Assembly: GCA_035637455.1 (NCBI GenBank)
Contig: DASPXE010000007.1
Span: forward strand, 51,150 to 115,149
Length of the DNA stretch: 64,000 nt
Direction of reading: 5' to 3'
DNA from: 20CM-4-69-16 sp035637455
GTDB taxonomy: Bacteria > Gemmatimonadota > Gemmatimonadetes > Gemmatimonadales > GWC2-71-9
The notes below the pieces were generated by a model, which did no database searches, was not told the DNA's origin, and saw nothing but the letters and a program-made list of their open reading frames with translations. The position numbers were made by a program, and so were the translations under genes. Of this stretch, positions 63,427 to 64,000 are shown piece after piece. Within the stretch, counting starts at the first letter, position 1, and each line of letters opens with the position of its first letter.

Positions 63427-63502
63427 CGCGGCTCGGCATCTGCCCGTAAACGGGCGTGCTCCTCCGCTTCAGCGGTAGGGGCCGAGTCGCGGCTTCAGCC
63501 GC
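63427..63502. repeat. Cluster of nested palindromes
   Basis: CGCGGCTCGGC (63427-63437) pairs with GCCGAGTCGCG (63481-63491) with one mismatch. Inside are GCCCG-taaa-CGGGC (63442-63455) and CCGCT-tc-AGCGG (63464-63475); at the edge is GCGGCT-tc-AGCCGC (63489-63502). Confidence 0.65.
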
Positions 63503-63544
63503 GCATCACGGGCACGGCGTCGACTAAGCCTTTTCAGCAGCCTG

Positions 63545-64000
63545 TTAGAGCCCCTGGCGGAACCGTAACCCGAGCGTCCGATATCGGAACGCTTCAGTTC
63601 GAGTGCCGGTCGTCGAGGTGGCGCCGGCGGAGTTCGTAATCGAGCCGACGAGCGCCAGCTCGTTGTTCGCGCCCCAAGCGCGGGAGACCGTCAGCCCGAA
63701 GTGCCATGCCGTTTGGTGGGCGGCGGCACGAAACACCTGCTGTGAGCCGATGCCGCCGTCGGCACGTACGCCCCAGCGGCTGCGCTGCCACTGATACACA
63801 ACGCGCCCCTCGAGCACGCTGAATCGATCCGGCGCGAAGTACAGCCCGGGGGCGGCTCGCCGATACCCCAGCACGCGAGCGAACGGGCCGATTTGCAGGC
63901 CACGCGCCACACGCCCCAGCACCGCGCCGACGACCGAATAGCGGCGGTTGCCGTCGGAGAGCCACGCGCCGCCCCCGCCCCCGGAGATCGACCAGCCGGC
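63545..64000 (-). CDS. C-terminal part of an outer-membrane beta-barrel (partial)
   Basis: 151 residues; the frame is open to the window edge. Alternating polar/hydrophobic strands (RFSVLEGRVVYQWQRSRWGV, HFGLTVSRAWGANNELALVG) end in TLGLRFRQGL. It resembles the barrel half of TPR-barrel export proteins such as the product at 13.8-15.7 kb. The N-terminus and role are outside the window. Confidence 0.6.
   Translation of the reverse strand, partial: AGWSISGGGGGAWLSDGNRRYSVVGAVLGRVARGLQIGPFARVLGYRRAAPGLYFAPDRFSVLEGRVVYQWQRSRWGVRADGGIGSQQVFRAAAHQTAWHFGLTVSRAWGANNELALVGSITNSAGATSTTGTRTEAFRYRTLGLRFRQGL

Overview
The window is GC-rich and densely coded, with many 4-nt stop/start overlaps. It comes from a Gram-negative bacterium with an outer membrane: it encodes beta-barrels, lipoproteins and MurB. 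The gene mix (DUF1501/DUF1800 pair, many small sensor systems, multiheme cytochromes, GH57 glycogen enzymes) would suit Gemmatimonadota or a similar soil or sediment phylum. That placement is inference; there is no rRNA here. No tRNA, CRISPR array or intact insertion sequence was seen.

Layout. 1-19 kb is mostly housekeeping: an ABC-transporter fragment, a DUF1800/DUF1501 pair, an HtrA-type protease flanked by 13-bp repeats, an orphan histidine kinase, aconitase, a two-gene exopolysaccharide synthase/export pair, murB with a clear terminator, and an ECF sigma/membrane-regulator operon. 19-30 kb is an electron-transfer island, nearly all on the minus strand: a Met/His-rich Spy-like protein, a sulfocyanin-like cupredoxin, a Cyc2-like monoheme cytochrome-porin, a 16-heme cytochrome, a beta-barrel porin, a 20-heme NapC-type membrane cytochrome and a 9-heme lipoprotein. 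The last four look like a complete conduit from inner membrane to cell surface with 45 hemes. 30-36 kb holds haem-related and small genes (HemG-like flavodoxin, radical SAM/SPASM enzyme, globin) mixed with gene remnants. 36-46 kb carries a ba3-type cytochrome oxidase operon with its own OmpR-type two-component system and a P1B ATPase, then a DosS-like GAF kinase, a NirK-like copper protein and a universal stress protein. 46-56 kb is a glycogen operon (RMD1, three GH57 enzymes, GlgA, GlgP). 56-64 kb is a DNA glycosylase, a MocA/XdhC pair, an MBL-beta-CASP hydrolase, a SulP transporter, a divergent DoxX/MarR pair and the end of another barrel.

How it may work together. The 20-heme protein, the porin and the 16- and 9-heme proteins could move electrons across both membranes. 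The Cyc2-like protein and the cupredoxin could be a second outer-membrane entry point. The ba3 oxidase and the NirK-like enzyme are plausible electron sinks. Nine promoter regions between 20.6 and 45.2 kb carry a direct repeat of TTCA-type half-sites spaced 11 or 22 bp. This is the kind of site an OmpR/PhoB-family regulator binds, and such a regulator is encoded at 41.2-41.9 kb. The shared motif suggests one regulon joining these modules and is the most useful new observation here.
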